Assembly (NCBI GenBank): GCA_963932145.1
Contig: OZ010581.1
Location: 85,273,684 to 85,337,683 of the forward strand
DNA length: 64,000 nucleotides
Direction: 5' to 3'
From: Acanthosepion lycidas
Lineage: Eukaryota > Mollusca > Cephalopoda > Sepiida > Sepiidae
Part shown: piece by piece, positions 12,290 to 23,364 of the stretch
Layout of the letters: every line of letters starts with the position of its first letter
Position numbering within the stretch: the first letter of the stretch is position 1
Program-made: the position numbers and the translations under genes
The notes under the pieces: model-generated
What the model was told of the DNA's origin: nothing
Seen by the model: only the letters and a program-made list of their open reading frames with translations
Databases searched by the model: none

Positions 12290-13003
12290 GCCACACACCT
12301 CCCTAATCACACTCATGACAACCAGGTGTGGGTCTCTTAAGCCTTGCACTTCTTAAAGGAACAACTACTGTCCCCACATCTGATTAATTACCTCCCAAAA
12401 GAGACATTAGACATATTTCCACTAGGCTGAGCATAATTTTCTTTTGAGGATATACTCAAGGCATCTCATATTTTGAACATCATTAGAGGACTCTCTGTAG
12501 ACATCACTTACTGATGTGTTTGAACTGACAAAGGGGAGCATATCCCTCACATGTCATGTTATCCCATCGACACAAATCATGCTCAGGCTTCTAATCCCTG
12601 TGATAAATCTCACCTGATATTGAGTTGTACATCAGTTTTGAGGGCGTTTTACCCATACACGATCCCCTAACACTCATGTCAATCCACATTCTTGCTTTGG
12701 CGGAGGTGTTTTATCAATATCTTGTGCCCAGATTCTATACCAGTAAATCCCATTAGTGGGCATGGTGGAAGGTGACACATCATATTTGGGTGTAATGAGA
12801 ATATATGTCTTCCATCACTGAGCATTGTTTCCTCAAAGCAATTTGCTTTACACTTTGGAGGCAACGTTCAACTGTTCAGTTGCTGGAGGAGATGTGCATA
12901 CAGCAAAAATGGATATGGATTCCCCACCCTTCTAAAAACTCCTTGAATGTTTTACTACAGAAAAAAAGTGTTGTTGTTAGTGAGGAGTTCAGCAGGAGGT
13001 TCC

Positions 13004-13044
<41 letters not shown>

Positions 13045-13700
13045 CTTTAAATGGTTGATGATGCTAACTGAATCTTGTTGATTCAATTGTCACCAGTGAA
13101 TTGAGTGGGTCCACACATGATTAACATCTAATTTTCCTCTTGGCCATTGTACTGGTGATGGGTCAACAGACTGATAAACTCTACATTCTCTACTTGCCTG
13201 ACCGCTGCTTTGGGCACCACTGGATCAATACGCCTTGTGAACTACAGGGTCCTTTAAATGCCAGGATGCCCACTTTGACAGTGTACCGACCTTATCTTGT
13301 CCAAGTCACATTTGCACACTGAAACTGCACAGAAAAGTTTCAGTTACATCTCCTTCCTCACTGCATTAAGACATCTTCATGATACACTGATCAGCTTGTC
13401 TGCTCAATTCTGGTTGAATTTCACCAGCTTTATAAGTCATTAACTGACTAGTTTCTTCCAAATGAGCATTGCACTTGAGGCCTTTGTGTTTTCTGGCCTT
13501 TCAGGTGGCAGTGTCAGATATCCATCCATGAAAACATGCAGAGTTTGTGAATAAGAGCAAATTCTTTGCCTTCCACTGGTTATGTTAACACCCCTGAGTA
13601 CAGGACCAATTCAGCAATGTTTATATGCTAAACGCCCTTTTCAGGATGCAACCAGCATGTATCCCCCACTGTCTATAAGCAAGTCAAAAAGTTCTCAGCC
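12290..13700 (-). pseudogene. LTR element E remnant: RNase H and integrase
   Basis: On the minus strand, RNase H traces (SACFHGWISDTATWKARKHKG) lie near 13.5 kb. The integrase zinc-binding region follows near 13.25 kb (GHPGI, then TRRIDPVVPKAAVRQV). The C-terminal part, near 12.85-12.45 kb, shows WVKRP and a VDGI..HVRDMLPF stretch parallel to VDGVPRHVKDLRPF of element C. A decayed purine tract, GATTAGGGAGG, near 12.30 kb may mark the 3' end. Many stops. A 33-nt poly(A) tract at 13008-13040 interrupts it. Confidence 0.6.
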
Positions 13701-13964
13701 AGACACAGAAAAGATTTAAAAACATGATGTTTCGTCAGAATTTGGGAAGTGGCTTGGATTGAGATCATTTCAGCATCCCTGAAATATTGTATTAAGAACA
13801 ACAAAGATAATAGTTTGAAAATGTGAATAGTGTATGAAAGCAAAACTACTGAATTAGAATTTAAGAAAATTTATCTGGTAAATTTGTTAAGCAGAAAAAT
13901 CATACAATCTAAGCTGTCACAAATATAATATTGTTAGTTTGCAAATGAAAGTTAACCAACTCAC

Positions 13965-14011
13965 CCACGGCAAGGCTATCAATCTGCTGACGTAGTTCCA
14001 CTTGACTCTCT
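13965..14011 (-). CDS. SNAPIN: snapin, exon 2 (47-nt micro-exon)
   Basis: This short exon encodes RESQVELRQQIDSLAV across its joins, matching the conserved first coiled-coil segment of snapin (RESQVELREQIDNLA in human, from memory). Two bases from exon 1 complete the first codon and one base is left for exon 3, so all three exons fit in phase. The acceptor is TTTATTGCAG and the donor G|GTGAGT, both strong consensus. The exon sits only about 140 bp from a mariner-like inverted-repeat piece (14148) and about 420 bp from the 5' LTR of element C, yet its own splice sites are intact. Confidence 0.9.
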
Positions 14012-14147
14012 CTGCAATAAATAATATATACATAAAGCTACTAGTTTATGATATGGATAAGTTACACACAATTTACATTACAAGGTAGTATATTCAATAG
14101 CTGGTAGTACAAGTTGTTTGGTAAAAATGCTAATTTTACTTGTAATA

Positions 14148-14245
14148 TTAGGTTGGTGCAAAAATAATGACGTAATAATGTTTTTTGACGTATTTTTTAA
14201 CGTAAAAAAAAAAAAAAAAAAAAAAAAACGACATTATTACGTCAT
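14148..14245 (+). mobile_element. mariner-like terminal inverted repeat / MITE piece
   Basis: TTAGGTTGGTGCAAAAATAA at 14148 follows a TA dinucleotide. It is the classic start of mariner-family terminal repeats (TTAGGTTGGTGCAAAAGTAA in Hsmar1-type elements, from memory). ATGACGTAATAATGT (14167-14181) is the exact reverse complement of ACATTATTACGTCAT (14231-14245), with a poly(A) run between. The right terminus lacks the outermost ~19 bp. No transposase is present. Confidence 0.7.
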
Positions 14246-14428
14246 ATGGTCATTCATCCCCCCCTTACTGCTATACAGTTTATACAGTGCAGGGTTCCGC
14301 TAGCATAATCAGAAATTGTGGCCTATTTACTTCTTTTACAGACTTTCGGTGCAGAAAATCACTACCGTAAAGAAATGTAATTTTTTTTTTTTTTAAGTTT
14401 AGTTTTATTTATAACAAAAACAAATTGT

Positions 14429-14656
14429 GTGTGCTGATTGGTCGAACTGGAGGAAGCAATTTGCCTGTGTAACCGAGAATAACAGCAAAGAACGCTGATT
14501 GGCTGGGGAACCGCAATGTTGGCCTGATAAAAGAGTGCTGGAGCAGTGAAAGAGGGACAAAAACATTGGCTATACGTAGTGACGTGTGAAGAAAGCGAGG
14601 ACGGTGAATTGAACCAGCGATATTGTGATTTGTACAAGTGACGTTGCAGCAATACA
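14429..14656 (+). repeat. 5' LTR of element C, 5'-truncated
   Basis: Holds inverted CCAAT boxes (GCTGATTGG, twice) and GATAAAAG, ends GCAATACA, and is nearly identical to 17104-17332. The first ~200 bp of the LTR are missing; a T-rich stretch precedes it. Confidence 0.8.
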
Positions 14657-14689
14657 GACTTACAGACTAGTGGTAAGGCACTAAAATGC

Positions 14690-15571
14690 CGTGGACAGGG
14701 CAATATTGCGCTGAATGTTAGTTGTACTCAACCTGTGTACATTGATGCCCTAATTGTGGACGGACCACTACTTGGGTTCGATCTTCTTGGGATTGACAAT
14801 TAAAGAATTACGAGTGCACATCAATTCCTCAGGAGAAGCTCAATTTTCTGAAAAAAAATGTGCTGCTATTTCTATCATTGAACCCGACTTTAGTGTAGAG
14901 TTCAACGGTCATAAAGTATGGACAGCCTCATGGAAGTGGACCAATGGACAACCGCCTATAACTCTGAAGAATATAGTGGCAGAATATTCAGTACCTGACT
15001 ATGCACAGGACGAATATGAAAGGGAACTTCAGTCATGGCTGGATAATGGATGGCTGCGACCATACCCTGAAGACGAACTTGAAGCAGAAGGTCCGTCCAG
15101 TACTGGATTACCATGAGTTGAATGGTTTTGTAGAACCCTATACTGCTAACTCAGAGGTTTGTGCACATAAGTTGCGAGAATGGCGACGATTGGGAGCCGA
15201 TGTATCTTTGTTGGACTTGCGGAGGGCGTATCTGCAGATACATGTGGAGAAGGCGCTGTGGCCCTATCAAACTGTCATAGTGAAAGAACAAAGATGCTGC
15301 CTCACCCGACTGGGTCTCAGTTTAAATGTGGCACCTCATTATGAAAGCCATAATTGACGTGGTATTATCGCAAGACAAAACCATTGCAAATGCCACATCG
15401 GCATATATTGACAACATTTATGTCAACGAGAGTGTAATTCCTGTCGCACGTGTGAGAGAGCTCTGGTCCAAGTATGGAAGTATGTGCAAGGAACCAACAA
15501 GATTAGAAGACAGAGCTAAGGTGTTAGGCTTACAGGTCTGGAGTGACAATGGTACTCTCCGATGGAGGTGA
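14690..15571 (+). pseudogene. element C protease tail and reverse transcriptase
   Basis: The region opens in the C-terminal part of protease (ALIVDGPLLGFDLL), passes through TASWKWTNGQ, and carries the polymerase motifs VRPVLDYHELN, LLDLRRAYLQIHV (first catalytic Asp present) and SAYIDNIYVNES, where the catalytic YIDD reads YIDN. Frameshifts occur near 15.09 and 15.34 kb. The altered box and shifts make it inactive on its own. Confidence 0.8.
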
Positions 15572-15612
15572 GGTGGAAAGATCCGATATCCCTGTGAGGA
15601 TAACTTGCCAGC

Positions 15613-16085
15613 ATGTATTCTCGTTATGTGGAAAACTTGTCAGCCACTTTCCCGTTTGCAGCTGGCTGTGAAATGAACATATGCGTGGATGCAAATTCTG
15701 TAGCCACAGGTGACGTATTAGAGGTAGATAGAAATGTCATTAAGGATGCAGCGTGGCTACGCCCTGCTGGCGATGCTAAGCACATCAATTTGGCCGAGCT
15801 AGACGCAACAGTAAAGTGTGTCAATTTGGCTCTTCAATGGCAGGTGTCAACAATACATCTTTTTACTGATTCAGCATATGTTCATCAGTGGATTTCAAAC
15901 ACCTTAACTGGCAAGGCTCGAATAAATACGAAGGCGTCTCGGGAAATGTTAGCCCGGAGACGGCAGAACACACTTCGCGAGCTTGTAGCTGAATACGGCT
16001 TGACGGTGGACATAATACTGGTCAAATCCAACATGAATCTGGCAGACCGGCTGACCAGGGTGACAAAGAGGTGGTTAAACCTACA
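15613..16085 (+). pseudogene. element C RNase H domain
   Basis: The domain shows CVDANSVATG, HINLAELDA and FTDSAYVHQW, which give the D-E-D catalytic set. The tail motif ADRLTRV follows. It is open through the domain and then runs, by deletion, into the second half of integrase. The start at 15613 is simply the first Met in the open stretch; the domain is normally part of the polyprotein. Confidence 0.8.
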
Positions 16086-16814
16086 CAAGGAGGGAACAGA
16101 GCCAGTGCAGTCAGTATGCACCACTGCAAGGACCAAGACAATGACACAGCATTCACATGCAAACATTTCAAAAATTTTTTGAGTATTTGGGGTGTACGGT
16201 TGTGGTTCCAGTGTGCCTATGCACCTGCCAGAAATGGTATAGTAGAAAGAAGTCACCGAAGCATCAAAACCATTGCAGCTACAAAGCAGTGCTCTATACA
16301 GGAGGCGGTTTACTGGTATAATGTTACGCCTAAAGATAATCATTCGCCTACCACTGCACCGGCTGATGCACTTTATAGGTACCATACCCGTGTATGGGGC
16401 ATCAAGGCTATGTCCCCCATTGAATCACAGAATATTCATGAAGCATATGAAGTGGGAGATGTCGTCTGGGTGAAAACTCCCCATGGGAGATGCACGACTA
16501 AATTTAGAATGGGTCATGTGACTAAGGTTAATAGCCCACAGTCAGTGCACATTGATGGAGTTCCGCGTCATGTGAAGGACTTGCGTCCCTTTATGGGATC
16601 GGTCCTGACAGATACACAGGACAGCGATTCTGAAGAGAGTGAGCAGTTAGTAAATTTGAGATCAACCCCATTAGGAGAAACTGATCACTCTCTTGATACC
16701 GAGTCTGTTACAGACAACACAAATGGGGAAGACGATTCCCTAACTGTTAGCGTCCAAAATACTAATGTGGTACATCCTGCTAGCTCCCCTGATGACAGTT
16801 TATCTGAAGATTAA
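16086..16814 (+). pseudogene. element C integrase, C-terminal half
   Basis: It carries the second Asp (NDTAFTCKHF), the catalytic Glu (RNGIVERSHRS), EAVYWYNVTPKDN, GDVVWVKTPHGRCTTKF and VDGVPRHVKDLRPF, then an acidic Ser/Asp-rich tail ending in TAA at 16814. The zinc-binding head and the first catalytic Asp are missing because of the deletion after RNase H. Confidence 0.8.
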
Positions 16815-16900
16815 GCTTCTGTTGCGCCACTCCCTCGGCAAAGTAACCAGCAAAAATGACCTGCTTGCGACTGTTTTGTGATCATGAGATCAGGGGGGAG

Positions 16901-17332
16901 TGTGGTGAACAGCCCCATAGAAGCATGCGAGCCAGAGCGTCTTGCATCTGGTAAATAAGGGTCTTACCTTAACATGCAGCACGTGACATCAGCAAGTTTG
17001 CTTCACGAAAATGGCATTACTCTCCCGTCCAGCCATTCTAGCAGTATGTGCAGTGATGAGGGTTTTTTTTGTACAGTTTGGCATGCTTCCATCAATAGCA
17101 AGTCGTGTGCTGATTGGTCGAACTGGAGGAGGCAATTTGCCTGTGTAACCGAGAATAACAGCAAAGAACGCTGATTGGCTGGGGAACCGCAATGTTGGCC
17201 TGATAAAAGAGTGCTGGAGCAGTGAAAGAGGGACAGAAACATTGGCTATACGTAGTGACGTGTGAAGAAAGTGAGGACGGTGAATTGAACCAGCGATATT
17301 GTGATTTGTACAAGTGACGTTGCAGCAATACA
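16901..17332 (+). repeat. 3' LTR of element C
   Basis: Starts TGTGGTGAACAG right after the purine tract and ends GCAATACA (432 bp). It carries the two inverted CCAAT boxes seen in the 5' copy. Confidence 0.85.
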
Positions 17333-17334
17333 GA

Positions 17335-17765
17335 CCTATTTAAACTACAACAACTATGCTGATGATACCATATATGGACACACCTCTAAAACAATCAGTA
17401 ATTGGCAGCTGACCTATCTTCTGATCTAGCACTAATTTTCCCAATGGGGGAAAATCTGGTTCAAAAGCATCTCAGAGTCCTTGTTTTCCACCCACTTTCT
17501 CACTGCTCTATTGCTACGTCCATGGAAGACAAACTACATTTCTTAGTTCCACCAGGTCTAAACTTCATCGTTAAGATGTGCCATGCCACTTACATAATAG
17601 CAAACCACCCACATTCCATCTGTATTTCATTAGTGAGAAGTTCCACTCAAACAGCTTCTTTCCACAAACCACTGGTCTGTGGAACAAACTCAAGAGAAGG
17701 TTTCTGCAATCTTAACCGGTTCAAGTCTAGAGTTAACTGTTATCTTCCCCTCCTATCCATATAAA
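17335..17765 (+). pseudogene. CR1/Jockey-type LINE 3' fragment
   Basis: NNYADDT near 17.35 kb is a reverse-transcriptase catalytic box of the YADD type. A later stretch (FFPQTTGLWN-like, then LNRFKSRVN, about 17.66-17.75 kb) resembles the ORF end shared by many CR1 and Jockey-like LINEs. Frameshifts separate them, and sequence between the two is compressed by deletions. The family assignment rests on these two short motifs. Confidence 0.45.
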
Positions 17766-17929
17766 CTACCGCTTAATGTAACCCCTTACCTAGAGTGGCA
17801 TCTGTGTCTTATACAGGGTGAATCTTCAGTATCCGTCTAAATTTCTGAAATGAGGTACACTATTTACATTATTCAGACTACTGTCCTCATCTTTGTCGCC
17901 ATATTTATTACAAGAGGAGGACAACAACA

Positions 17930-18165
17930 CTCAGAAAACAGTCTGCCTGCCTTATGTGAAGGGGTTATCAGAAAATACAAAGGATCTGCAGTCCATAATA
18001 ATATCAGGACAACCTTCAAAAGCTTGACGACACTTCACATATCTTTCCCGAGTAAGACCCATCATAGAGGAGAACATGACCAAAGACTGTGTGTACGCTA
18101 TCCCATGCAGCTGCGGAAAGAAATATAAAGGGGAGACAGGCCGCCCATTAAAAGGTAAGGCTTCA
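17930..18165 (+). pseudogene. Penelope-like element endonuclease fragment
   Basis: The frame at 18076 reads DCVYAIPCSCGKKYKGETGR, the GIY-YIG-type endonuclease start of Penelope-like elements (canonical Y.IPC.C...Y.G.T.R). Upstream, in shifted frames, are NIRTTFKSLTTL and VRPIIEEN, the usual linker between polymerase and endonuclease. The polymerase and the rest of the nuclease are missing, and a poly(A) run follows at about 18201. Confidence 0.75.
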
Positions 18166-18224
18166 AGAACACCAGAAAGCTGTAACATGAGGGGAAGTGG
18201 GAAAAAAAAAAAAAAAAAAAAATT

Positions 18225-18900
18225 AAATTTTAATCTCAGTTTTAAAATGTACATGTTTTCAAAACTGCATTTTTGTTTTTTTAACCCAAAGTAAAATTAT
18301 TTTTTTTTAGCTACTAGTGTTTGGTGTTTACAAATATCTTTATGGTTTTATTTAGTGAAATACACTTAAGATTATATATTAAAATAATTAAAATAGATTT
18401 TAATTTCAGTTTTAAAATGTGTATCTAAAAATGAACAGGTGATACCAGCAGATTTGGAAATATACACATTCTAAAAATGAAATTAAAAGCTTTTATCTTT
18501 AATATTTAATTTTAGGTGTTTTTGCTAGATAAAAAATCTATTTAGGGAAAAAAGTAATTCCTTGATTTTCCTTGTTTAGAAGAAATTTATTTGCAAACCC
18601 CAATAACAGTTGACTGGGGTACCAGAAAAGAATTGCCGTATTTAATTATTTTAAACATGAGGGGTTTCATTTTTGGGCTTTTTAAAAGAAAATTATTATC
18701 AGCATTTCTGGATATAAACAGAATTCTTTGCCTCTAAATAAAATAATCACTTTAAAACAAGTGTTAGACAGTAGTTTCAATAATTTGAAAATTCTTTTTT
18801 TACCCACACATTTATTACTATCAGTTGCTCTTTTCTTTTGCTTACTTTATAATTTTTGAAGGAATTCACTTCCACAGGTCAGAGAAGAAATGAACATCTT
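18225..18900. other. snapin intron 1, AT-rich, no gene seen
   Basis: AT-rich non-coding DNA; nothing recognised. Confidence 0.6.
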
Positions 18901-20855
18901 CCTGGTTGTAGTAGGTGTCTTGTAATCGAGTGTGCAATTTTAAGAAGATCAAAAGCGGGGGGGAGGGGGAACAAACTGGGGAGATTGGGAATCTCGACTA
19001 GGAACAACATTTACTCACATTAACTAGGTATACAAAGTTTATATAACCTAACAAAGGGAAGGTAGGGAATCGGATCAGATCCTGATGAGAAAGACGGTTG
19101 CCTCGCAAGACTTCCTCCTGTCACGTCGTCTAAATCACCATTCAGGCCATGGCGAGCAGCATCAGAAACACCATTCATTTCACCCCAGAATACGGGGACG
19201 ACACATTGTCACGTGTACGTGCGATCAATGGGCACAAGCTTTTTGGGAGTGAGACAAGCTGTCAGCTCACCGACATGGTCCCATAAGGGGCGGACCAGGG
19301 GCAATGGTAGAAGTCATGTGAAGCCATTTCTTCTAAACCAAGGCCTTGTCATTGAGAGGCATCCGATTCAGAGCCAATCGCCAGGTAAGCGAAAACTCAG
19401 GGTTATTGAGGTAATCAGGTGCTGGCGCCCAAGACCAGAAAGAGCGAAACTCCTCCTCTGACAAGTCAAGCCACTCACGTAGAGGATCCTTCGCGACACC
19501 CTCTACTAAATAACGATAGAAGACCCTCCTAGGTCATGAAAGATCACTGGACTGAAGAATGATCGTCAAAGTGTACCAACACTCACAAATGAAATCCGAT
19601 TGATCCCATGGTTTATGAAATTGAATCTCCTGTCAATGCGTGAAGGCCAACCTCGAGGCGAGTTTGTGGCTCACCATGTGTGGCATTCCCAGCTCCCCAT
19701 GACATGGACGTTGTGCACAGACTCGTCTGTCGACCCGATTCCCCTCCATAAAGTGTAGGATAGCGAGCACTTGAGCGGCTTCCTATGGTCATCACAGAGA
19801 GGAAGTACTGACAATCGATAAAGGACAATCAGGAAAACACGCCCCCCGCCTTCACGGATAACCTCCGCCAACGCCAAGTCTGACTGGCCGTATTGACCTT
19901 TGCTCGTACTTCAGACCAATTTTTCTCCAGCTAGAGGTCGGGTCCAAAACAAAATCCAAGAATGCGGACAGCGCGATTAATCTTGGCCCGTCACCTTTTC
20001 GTACCAATCAAGCGCCTTCAGTACCGCCTCAATGTCGTTGCGGGATGACACTAAAGCAGATACGTCATCAGCATACACAGAAACCCTGGCTTGAGCCCCT
20101 CCAGGGACAGCAATTCCATGCAGGGTTGGACTGCACGTCCTGTCCCTTAGCCAGCGATGGAGAGGCTCCAACGCCAAAGTATAAAGTAGGGGTGACAGTG
20201 GACAACCCTGATGAACTGACCTAGACAGTGCAAAAACGCCCGACAGCTTCCCGCTCACCTGTACCACAGCACTGGGGGAGCGATACAGGAGGCTAATCCA
20301 GTGGCAGAAATCGGGCTCGGATCCAGCGGCAGAAATCGGGCTCAGATCCGTAACGACTCTGAACGAACCACTTTTCACGGCTATGATCAACCGGCCCTCA
20401 GCAGCGGTGTGCGCAAGGTCCACCTTTGCATCAAGAGTCCACTTCACCAGCAAAGAAACTCCTCTGGCACACTGGTCCCCATATGCTGAATAGACGACAA
20501 AGTCGTTAGACAGCACACAGTGGGTCTCTTCGATCACGGCGACATCTACGCCGAAGGACAAGAGATCCCAGAATAGGCGGGCTGCCTTACCCTGATCCCT
20601 CAAGTCCCTCGCATTCAGACTGGCTATCCTGATTGACATCAATTAAGCCTGCAAAAATAAGAAAAGCAAAAAACCTACTCATATATGGGATGGAAATCCG
20701 AGTTAGTCAGGCTCCCTACACCTAGCTCTGATGTCCTTCTAGGACAATTCCGCCAACATCCGTGGGATAGGTTAGTTTTAAGCACTTATATAGGGAGGGG
20801 TGGAGAATAACAGGGACCTGCCCAGCACAATATTGTCTTAGTTTCCTCAAGTAAG
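18900..20855 (-). mobile_element. LINE-A copy 1 (Tx1/L1-like), internally deleted
   Basis: On the minus strand: the end of ORF1 (HPSLYKCLKLTYP..GGI, about 20.85-20.72 kb), a short gap, an ORF2-like frame at 20642-19977, then polymerase C-terminal remnants down to about 19.1 kb and 3' UTR sequence (GTATACCTAGTTAATGTGAG) that matches LINE-A copy 2 near 46.16 kb. The 5' end and much of the endonuclease are missing. Confidence 0.75.
19977..20642 (-). pseudogene. LINE-A ORF2 with endonuclease-polymerase fusion
   Basis: A 221-codon open frame starts MMSIRIASLNARDLRDQ (APE-like endonuclease start; N of LNAR and the E of EETH present). At about residue 105 it jumps into the polymerase at FCHWISLLYRSPSA. 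It keeps QGCPLSPLLYTLALE and SVYADDVSAL (YADD box at about residues 189-192). About 400 or more residues of a normal ORF2 are missing at the join, yet the frame stays open. Not expected to be active. Confidence 0.7.
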
Positions 20856-20859
20856 GCAA

Positions 20860-22318
20860 GTTTACCCTGATCCAAACGCTCCTTCTACCATGAATGTCGT
20901 CATGCTCTGAAACTCCTCTTACGGACGTCGGATGGCCTCTCCGACGCCCAGGCGTTGTCTTGTAAGGCATTGTATCGTCTGTTAGTCAGGGTTCATGATG
21001 AGCTGATTGATGAGCTCGGCCTAACAAAGCAGGAGACTAGCTCAATATGGCCTTGGGCGCCCGGGTTGAAATGTCTCAATAACGATGAGGCATCACTCAC
21101 CTGGCTGGTGATTCAAGGGGCCCTCTGGGTCGCCAAGAGACTTTGTTCAGCTGACTTGGAGAAATATCCAAACTCATCGCTGTACAGGGGAACTTGAGAT
21201 CATTGGTCACACCTTTCATTGCAGAACGGTAGTGCCGTTGTGCAAGTTTGTTGAAGGCCTCATGGTTCGCATGCTGCAGGGAAAGTTTTTTTGTCCTTGA
21301 AGCCAGTTCTGTTTGTAGCAATGTGGTGCCACAGATGCGTTCTTTTGCTTACTGGGGGTTATGAGAGTTGTGATTTGGATGACGCGTCAGAAGGAATTCT
21401 ATGATGGCGAGAAGTTCACCTCTTCCCAACTGATCTTGTTCTTTAAGCATCAGCTTAAAGTCAAGATTAGGATGGAAAGGCGGCGGCTCCCTTCATCGGA
21501 ATTTGGCAAAAGGTGGGTAAATCTTGCGCGAATGTGTAGAGTGAAAGGGGCTGACTTAGAGTGGCATTTGGATATCGGTTAGGCTCAGGATTTTGTCCTA
21601 TCAGGGTTGAATAGAGGCAACCCACCCCGATATTAGGTTAGTTTAGGTTTTTTATTTTGAATCTTTAGTTTCCCCGTTTTCTGGTTAACTTAGCTGGAGT
21701 ATGCATGCTCATTGGCCCCCTTTTATTTCTGTCCCTATTTTTCTTTTGTTTAATTCCCCATCCCCTCCCTCGTTAGGTGGTCAGTGATGTCAGTTCTCTG
21801 GTGGATGCGGGGCACCTTTCGTTTCGTGTGTGATTTTTCGTATTTGTTGTTGCGTATGAATGTGTGTGTGCCTGCGTGAATGCCTTGGAGGAATGAATGT
21901 TTTTCTTATTTTTCATAGTCCCGCATTGATTTCGTCCAGTGAACTGATGTTTCTGCCACATTGAGGGATTTGGGGGGGGGGGTATTACTAACCCTATTTT
22001 TGTTTTGTTTCATGTAAATATTATATCATATTGTAAATAAACATTTGGGGTTTGTTAAATTATTGTTTTCCTCCCCCCCACCACAGACTTTTAAATGTAC
22101 ATATGGGGACTAGTTAGGATTTCATAGAGAACTTGAGGTATTATGGTGGACGCAGTAAGAAAGGTAGGAGTGAATGTGTTGTTTTGGTGATAGGATTATT
22201 GTTGGTATGTTTGGGTCCGTTTCTGTGACTAGCTAAGTTTAAAATTAAGACAGAAGAAGACCGTCCTTCCCCAACCCCCTTTTAGGCCTCGTGCCACATT
22301 TTGTACAAATAAATATCG
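20860..22318 (+). mobile_element. LINE-B copy 1, 5'-truncated
   Basis: This carries only the ORF2 C-terminal region and the 3' UTR. It shows LIDELGLTKQE, SIWPWAPGLKCLNNDEASLTW, then a shifted frame with RVVIWMTRQKEFY and FGKRWVNLARMCRVKGADLEWHLDIG ending in TAG at about 21580. The 3' UTR ends GGCCTCGTGCCACATTTTGTACAAATAAATA, with no poly(A). It is joined head-on to LINE-A copy 1 and stops just before an LTR segment. Confidence 0.78.
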
Positions 22319-22325
22319 TAGTACT

Positions 22326-23048
22326 TCTCATTCCTTGCTACCAAGTGCCAAGATGTAACCATCAGGAACTCCTGTCTTAGTCATTGCTGACCAGACGTTA
22401 ACGATAATTACCAACATGCACGAACACAAGTACCAGTGAGCTTCGTGACGGATAACCAACTGCCAAACAACTCCATGTCACTCATACTTTTGAAGTTACA
22501 AAGTTAAATTTATTTAACACGAAACAACTCCAATACACTCACTCACCAACCTCTGAAATCACTCCTGAACTTTTATCAACTTTAGAACTCACAATTCCAA
22601 ACTTTATTCTTCTGAATTACAAGTTCAATATTACAGTAAAAGGTAAATTAAGAACTTTCTGTTTAAAAGACACTTAATATTAACAACTTTAATATCAACA
22701 TTAACGAACGATTACAAGAAAGACATTCTGAAACCTAAAACATCATATTTGCCAACATAACATATACCAAATATTCTGCTTGTACATTGATTTCAATGTT
22801 TTATTAGTTTCTAATTAAATATGTCTTGTTCGTAATATGAACTCTGGTACAAATATTTCCCAATCAAAGGGACACGACTGTCCTATCTTTTCTTTGCATG
22901 TTGTACACCAACCTAAGTAAATCTAATTGTTACATTTTAAAACAATTCAGTTGAATTTTGTATTTTATTTTGATGTTTGTGGAAATAGTTAATCGACACG
23001 CAACTTATTTTCAACAAATATTACCACATAATTAACCCATCCACTACA
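22326..23048 (+). repeat. LTR R/U5-like segment, LTR family P
   Basis: This aligns with 43792-44227: TCTCATTCCTTGCT against TCTCATTGCTTGCT, then AAGATGTAA, CAGACGTTAA, ATTACCAACAT, CACAATTCCAAAC, CTTTATTCTTCT and GTACAAATATTT in the same order. It ends CCACTACA. The upstream U3 and TATA box are missing because LINE-B copy 1 ends exactly at its left border. No coding region of the parent element was recognised. Confidence 0.55.
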
Positions 23049-23328
23049 GGTCCCAGAGACAATTGATTTGACGTCCTTGACTTTTTTTTTTTACATAAAA
23101 TAAACAGTATATTACAGCTGGTATACTACAATTTTTTTATCCTCAGTCATGCACATGAATTATAGGACATTTCGACCCTTTTTTTTACCATCATAAGGGC
23201 AAGCGATACAAGAAATTTATTGTGAAAAAAAAAAAAAAAAAAAAAAAAAGAAAAAAATTGTTCTATTGCAAACCTATGCCCACTACAAATAAATATAGCG
23301 GGCTCAAGATTCGTCCACCCAAAAGAAA

Positions 23329-23364
<36 letters not shown>

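Larger units (their letters stand above)
14429..17332 (+). mobile_element. LTR retrotransposon C, internally deleted derivative
   Basis: A 5' LTR piece (14429-14656), a pol region beginning inside protease, a purine tract (GATCAGGGGGGAG, 16888-16900) and a full 3' LTR (16901-17332). Gag, the protease active site and the integrase N-terminus are absent. The overlapping ~228 bp of the two LTRs differ at only a handful of positions, so this copy is younger than element A. Confidence 0.85.
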
